Shown in pieces: positions 60,432 through 64,000 of a stretch of DNA of 64,000 nucleotides. A program made the position numbers and the translations under genes. Origin of the DNA: an uncultured Bacteroidales bacterium (GTDB taxonomy: Bacteria; Bacteroidota; Bacteroidia; Bacteroidales; UBA932); the NCBI GenBank assembly GCA_946410455.1, contig CAMKAJ010000005.1:30609-94608 (forward strand), written 5' to 3'. The stretch's first letter is position 1; each line of letters starts with the position of its first letter. The notes below the pieces were generated by a model. It was not told where the DNA came from and did no database searches. It was given only the letters and a program-made list of their open reading frames with translations.

Positions 60432-61195
60432 AAAAGTTAGCACTTCTCACTGTTTTGCTGCTCGTTGCAGCTGTCAAGGCAAATGCCGACGACATCATTA
60501 CCAAAACCAACGGAGAGCAGATTAAAGCCAAGGTATTGGAGGTTGGGGACAATACCGTTAAATTTATGCGTTTGGACAACCCCAACGGACCTACCTATTT
60601 TTTGAATTTCTCGGAGATTCAATCCATCGCTTACGAAAACGGCTTTGTAGAGAATTATAGCGAACCCGCGCCGGAGCCTCAGCACTATTACGCAGAGCGC
60701 CACGACATCAGCTACCGCGACATAGCTAACATCTACAATCCAAGAGCCTACGTCGAGCAATTTGACGATCCTTACTCTCCGGCAGGTGCAGGTGTCGCAT
60801 CTTTCTTTATCCCCGGCCTTGGCCAGTGCATTGACGGAGAATGGGGGCGAGGAATAGGAATCTTTGCCGGGCATCTTGGATTCAGCCTTCTGGAGGCGAC
60901 AGAAGTATCGCTCATGTTCTATTCGGCGGCGGACGGCAGTTACTATTTCAGGGATAACGGTTTGCCATCTACCAGCTCCAACGCACTCTTTGGCGCATCT
61001 TTATGTGCTGCCCTGATAACCTCGGCTGCTCATTTCGCCTACACTATCTGGAACATTTGCGATGCAGTCAATGTGGCAAAAGTCAAGAATATGTACTTCC
61101 AAGACTTGCGAATGACTCCTAACATTGCTTTTACTCCATCTGTCGGTAACGGGCTTCACCCCACAGTAGGTCTTGGTGTTTCACTCTCTTTCTAA
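60428..61195 (+). CDS. Exported protein with C-terminal membrane segments, unknown function
   Basis: 255 residues. Signal peptide to about residue 20 (AVKANA). Residues 25-75 form a small beta-rich module that opens DIITKTNGEQIKAKV, a pattern frequent in Bacteroidota exported proteins. The middle has a TM2-like turn GVASFFIPGLGQCIDGEWGRG followed by two hydrophobic helices (about 140-165 and 190-215), and the end is GLGVSLSF. No family can be named with confidence. Confidence 0.7.
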   Translation: MKKLALLTVLLLVAAVKANADDIITKTNGEQIKAKVLEVGDNTVKFMRLDNPNGPTYFLNFSEIQSIAYENGFVENYSEPAPEPQHYYAERHDISYRDIANIYNPRAYVEQFDDPYSPAGAGVASFFIPGLGQCIDGEWGRGIGIFAGHLGFSLLEATEVSLMFYSAADGSYYFRDNGLPSTSSNALFGASLCAALITSAAHFAYTIWNICDAVNVAKVKNMYFQDLRMTPNIAFTPSVGNGLHPTVGLGVSLSF

Positions 61196-61201
61196 TTTGC
61201 C

Positions 61202-62536
61202 ATGATTCGCCGCACGACTTTTCTATCCGCCCTTGTATTGCTGTGCTCTTGCGACAATGCGCAACTTCAAGATATCAACTCTTGCGTGCCGCAAAATGCC
61301 GTAATGGCCCACCGGGGTTCCACTTACTGGGCTCCGGAAGAGACTGAGAGCGCCTGGCGCTGGGCCCGGGAGATGGGTGCAGATTATCTGGAATCAGACC
61401 TTCAATGCACTAAGGACGGAGTGATTCTGGCCAACCATGACGAGAATCTTACACGCACCACCAATATTGAGGCGGTATTTGGTTCTACTGTTCCGGAATC
61501 CCGCCTTGGCCTCTACCTGTCGCTTGGCTTCAGCGAAGAAGATGCTGCCGCCCAGCTACAACGAGATGCCGAGTCATTCAAGCCATATTACGCCGCATCT
61601 TATTATTACGCAGAGTTGCTTCAGCTCGATGCCGGTGCTTGGTTTAACGAAGCCCGTCCCGAGCAGGCCCGCCCCGCTTTTGCCGGCAGTCAATACGTTT
61701 CTGCACTGCAAGACCAAATTGCTTATGCTGAGGGATTTATGCTCAAGCGCGACGCAGAAGGCAGGCGCGTGTTGCCGTGGAGACTAAAGTCTGATTGCGA
61801 AGGCAAAACTCTCGCTCAGATAAGCGCAGAGGCAAAGGAGGGAGGCAAGTATATGGAGCTTCTGGACTACGATTTCTCCGGGGCTTATGTGCCGGACCCG
61901 GCAGATGCTGGTCACCGCCCCGGAATCTATATTGAATTCAAAGAACCCGAAGTCAATCCTGAGGATATGGAGCAAAGGGTATATGATATTCTGGATGCAT
62001 GCGGATGGAATATTATTACCTCAAAGCCCACATCAAGCGAATTCTACAAGGACGGTCTAGTGCAGGTTGGCAAAACCCCTGGCAAGGTTATTCTTCAAAC
62101 CTTCTCGCCCGAGTCTCTTGTAAGAGCCAATGCTGTATTTAAAGGCAAGCTGCCCATGTGCTTCCTTCTCTGGCCTCCGTGCCCCAAGGAGATTCCCGGC
62201 GGTGACCTGGAGACGGAAGACGGATTCCGGGCTATATTGAATTGGGCAATGAGCAACGGGGCAAACATCAGCGGGCCCTCAATCTCCGGAGAGCCAAATA
62301 ACTACGCAGAGCTCAACCACTCCTGGCAAGCCGATCTTGTGCACGAAGCCGGAATGCTCAACCATCCATATTCATTCGATTCTCTGGAGCAGATGGAAGA
62401 GCAGACCTCACGCTCCGACGGATTCTTTACCAACCGTTCAGACCTTACACTTCAGTACCTGATAGACAAAGGTCTTCGCACTGGAACTACTGTAGTTCCG
62501 GATCCAGTGGAGACTCTTGTGCGTCTGGGGTACTGA
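61202..62536 (+). CDS. Glycerophosphodiester phosphodiesterase-type lipoprotein
   Basis: 444 residues. Lipobox VLLCSC (Cys17). Catalytic set of the GDPD fold: AHRG with His37, YLESDLQCTKDG with Glu and Asp metal ligands, and LANHDENLTRTT with the second His. YIEFKEP later supplies the lower barrel ligand. Family members are commonly about 260-320 residues; here at least two insertions lengthen the barrel, one (about 115-140) before ELLQLDAGAWFN and one (about 160-235) after. Hydrolyses glycerophosphodiesters outside the cell membrane. Confidence 0.88.
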   Translation: MIRRTTFLSALVLLCSCDNAQLQDINSCVPQNAVMAHRGSTYWAPEETESAWRWAREMGADYLESDLQCTKDGVILANHDENLTRTTNIEAVFGSTVPESRLGLYLSLGFSEEDAAAQLQRDAESFKPYYAASYYYAELLQLDAGAWFNEARPEQARPAFAGSQYVSALQDQIAYAEGFMLKRDAEGRRVLPWRLKSDCEGKTLAQISAEAKEGGKYMELLDYDFSGAYVPDPADAGHRPGIYIEFKEPEVNPEDMEQRVYDILDACGWNIITSKPTSSEFYKDGLVQVGKTPGKVILQTFSPESLVRANAVFKGKLPMCFLLWPPCPKEIPGGDLETEDGFRAILNWAMSNGANISGPSISGEPNNYAELNHSWQADLVHEAGMLNHPYSFDSLEQMEEQTSRSDGFFTNRSDLTLQYLIDKGLRTGTTVVPDPVETLVRLGY

Positions 62537-62552
62537 AATCTGTGGAGTATTA

Positions 62553-62903
62553 TCAATCAGCACCTTGCAAGTATTGAGTTAACCACGATTTGAGTTCAGG
62601 TAAATCTTTTTGGATTATATTCCAAATCATTTTCAGGTTTACGCTGTAATAGTCATGCACCAAAACATGACGGAGTCCTTCAATTGATTCCCAATCGATG
62701 TCCGGATGTAAGGTGACAAAATCTCGGCTAAGTTTATAGGAACTCTCTCCAATGCATTGCAAGTTATAAACTACTGCGTGACATAGAATCTTGTTTGATG
62801 TGAAACTGTCACACGAATCAACGTTATGCATAAATTCTTCGATGCTTGCCATGGCTTCAAGCATCGAATCCAAACGGCGTTTATCGTTCAATTTATCTCT
62901 CAT
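62553..62903 (-). CDS. hepT: HepT-like ribonuclease toxin (DUF86)
   Basis: 116 residues, all-helical HEPN fold. The toxic RNase motif Rx4HxY is exact: R78-x4-H83-x-Y85 in LRHVLVHDYYSV. In MNT/HepT systems the MNT partner AMPylates that Tyr to silence the RNase. The gene overlaps the MNT-fusion gene by 11 bases, in the order antitoxin then toxin. Base composition here is more AT-rich than upstream, suggesting transfer. Confidence 0.9.
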   Translation of the reverse strand: MRDKLNDKRRLDSMLEAMASIEEFMHNVDSCDSFTSNKILCHAVVYNLQCIGESSYKLSRDFVTLHPDIDWESIEGLRHVLVHDYYSVNLKMIWNIIQKDLPELKSWLTQYLQGAD

Positions 62904-63828
62904 AGATTAAGTATTTGTCTTTGTTTGCGGAGGGGAGGGCGAATGACTTAAGGAATCCGTTCTCAACTAAATCTACTTCTCGCCCAATAATGTTCTCCAG
63001 GCCTTTTTTGAATTTAATAGTATCCAGAAGAGAAAGAGTGTTTCCTTTTACATAGTCAACAAGTAAGTCTAGATCACTTGACTGAGTTTCTTCACCCCTT
63101 GCAAAAGAGCCAAATACCCAAGCGCGTTCAACAGGAATCGTTGAAAGATACTTCTGCGTTGCAGAGAACAATCTTATACGCTCTTGATTGACATAGGATA
63201 AACACTCTGATAATTCTTCGGTAACACCTCGTCTTGAAGCGTAGCGGCGAAGACGATTAATGTTCACAGGATAGATTTCCATGGCTCTTTGGAATTCCAT
63301 CAAATTCATTTTTTTTCTGCAGATATTGTCTACAAGTTGTTTTTCTAAACTTGGACAGCATATGCCTTCCGATTCTAAAACAGGTGCGTCAGAGACTAAT
63401 ACGCAAAGTATGATAAAGCCCTCTAAGTCTACAGGGAATAACTTCGCATCTTTATAAAAAACAACTTTGGAGGTACGAAGTAAAAGCTGTGTGTGTACTT
63501 TGTTTATATCTTTTTTAGATACATCTACATACAAATTGCTTCCCTTTTGTGATATGCAGAAATTAATACCATCACATTTATTAATAAGGTATTTATTGAT
63601 GTCCCTCATCCAGTCTGTGATAACAACTGGGTATTCGGGCTTATGGATAGCTTGATATTGTCCTTTTCCTACCATGGATAAACGACCGCTTTTTAGCAAT
63701 GCTCTGATTCTTGAATAAACAGAAGCTTTGGGCGAATCTGGCCAGAATGAAACGAAGTCCGGGACGGATAATACCCCTTCATTATTCAACAGCTCATCTA
63801 CAGAGTGATTATGAAGTTTTTTATTCAT
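62893..63828 (-). CDS. MNT-type nucleotidyltransferase antitoxin with fused N-terminal winged-helix domain
   Basis: 311 residues from the ATG at 63828 (14 codons inside the open frame; chosen for MNKKLHN with A-rich upstream). Residues about 15-60 look like a winged helix of the AbiEi type (SPKASVYSRIRALLKSGRL followed by MVGKGQYQ). Residues about 65-205 are an unrecognised middle domain, possibly DUF6577-like. Residues 225-311 are an MNT minimal nucleotidyltransferase with GS-x10-D252-x-D254 and Asp286 as third carboxylate. The C-terminal part should AMPylate the HepT Tyr. The N-terminal part could bind the operon promoter, making the antitoxin its own repressor. Confidence 0.8.
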   Translation of the reverse strand: MNKKLHNHSVDELLNNEGVLSVPDFVSFWPDSPKASVYSRIRALLKSGRLSMVGKGQYQAIHKPEYPVVITDWMRDINKYLINKCDGINFCISQKGSNLYVDVSKKDINKVHTQLLLRTSKVVFYKDAKLFPVDLEGFIILCVLVSDAPVLESEGICCPSLEKQLVDNICRKKMNLMEFQRAMEIYPVNINRLRRYASRRGVTEELSECLSYVNQERIRLFSATQKYLSTIPVERAWVFGSFARGEETQSSDLDLLVDYVKGNTLSLLDTIKFKKGLENIIGREVDLVENGFLKSFALPSANKDKYLIYER

Positions 63829-63908
63829 AAAATCAGTATTATAATGCGCAATATAAGAATAATACGGCAAAATACAATAATAATTGACGAATTATTAAAA
63901 TATCTCAT

Positions 63909-63940
63909 AAAAAACAGGGCTGGCCCGAAGGTCAGCCCTG
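63909..63940 (-). terminator. Rho-independent terminator on the minus strand
   Basis: Stem CAGGGCTG/CAGCCCTG (63915-63940, GC-rich, loop of ten) followed on the minus strand by TTTTTT (63914-63909). It would end transcription of a minus-strand gene lying beyond the right edge of the window. Confidence 0.75.
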
Positions 63941-63943
63941 ATT

Positions 63944-64000
63944 GTGGTTCGCCCAGCACGAACGTACTCTAACGGGTGGAAGTCCCCAAACCGCCCTGAT
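63944..64000 (+). mobile_element. Probable 5' end of a group II intron (continues past window)
   Basis: From 63944 the sequence starts GTGGTTCGCCCAGCACGAAC and, after CTCTAA, has CGGGTGGAAGTCCCC. The CGCCCAGCA and GGGTGGAAGTCCC blocks are features of the start of bacterial group II intron domain I. A 5-base GTTCG/CGAAC stem closes the first hairpin. The maturase would lie outside the window. It abuts a hairpin terminator, as is usual for class C introns, although this terminator points the other way. Confidence 0.6.

Noticed and set aside
1..64000. CRISPR arrays, intact insertion sequences, rRNA or integrase genes
   Set aside because: None seen. No regularly spaced direct repeats, no transposase, integrase or rRNA motifs in any frame, apart from the intron start at the right edge.

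Overview
The window is one contiguous chromosome piece from a member of the Bacteroidota, most likely an uncultured gut-type Bacteroidales. The signs are a SusC/SusD pair, many lipoproteins with a Bacteroidota-style lipobox, Bacteroidota -7 promoters (TAnnTTTG, often with TTTG about 19 bp upstream), starts without clear Shine-Dalgarno sequences, and AmgK/MurU-like and glutaminyl-tRNA synthetase genes. Base composition is a little above half GC by eye, except for the last kilobase and a half, which is clearly AT-richer. No genus call can be made from the sequence alone.

Layout. 1-2.5 kb: the 3' end of a PAP2 phosphatase, then a lipoprotein that fuses a GH18 glycosidase to a tyrosine phosphatase. 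2.6-6.4 kb: hypB, a large iron-sulfur flavoprotein and hypA, with no hydrogenase in view. 6.4-9.2 kb: CYTH protein, MscS channel, Fe superoxide dismutase, tRNA-Val(CAC) and a small outer-membrane-type protein. 9.2-12.6 kb (minus strand): a ROK regulator, an AmgK-like sugar kinase fused to a RapZ C-terminal domain, and a MurU-like nucleotidyltransferase, which together look like a muramic acid recycling operon. 12.6-17.7 kb: a membrane sensor-like protein overlapping trkH, a RecD-like helicase, and a THUMP-like methyltransferase that carries two palindromic elements in frame. 17.7-26.6 kb: a short DPP4-type peptidase, an ABC exporter pair, a 5'-nucleotidase split over two genes, YicC, and a TonB receptor with a small HMA protein.

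26.6-44.8 kb is a polysaccharide utilization locus. It has a sugar MFS transporter and a DUF4434 protein on the minus strand. Divergent from them are an AGE-type epimerase, SusC, SusD, two lipoproteins that probably sit on the cell surface, a NAGPA-type phosphodiester glycosidase, two paralogous GHL10 glycosidases, a DUF5009/HGSNAT-like acetyltransferase and a Tat-exported metallophosphoesterase. A wrecked FAD oxidoreductase gene lies inside it. The gene set points to a glycan containing N-acetylhexosamine, perhaps phosphodiester-linked; the substrate is inferred, not shown.

44.8-62.5 kb is mostly housekeeping: GlnRS, an aminotransferase, a DUF47/PiT phosphate transport pair, an MsbA-like ABC exporter, VanZ, a large amidase whose catalytic domain is interrupted by a golvesin-like domain, WalJ-like MBL hydrolase, a TPR lipid-exported protein, an M28-like protein that has lost catalytic residues, UbiA and CPBP membrane proteins, YbaK, and a glycerophosphodiesterase. 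62.5-64 kb is a low-GC accessory end: a HepT toxin with an MNT nucleotidyltransferase fused to a winged-helix domain, a terminator hairpin, and what looks like the 5' end of a group II intron running off the window. No stretch longer than 300 bases lacks a gene.
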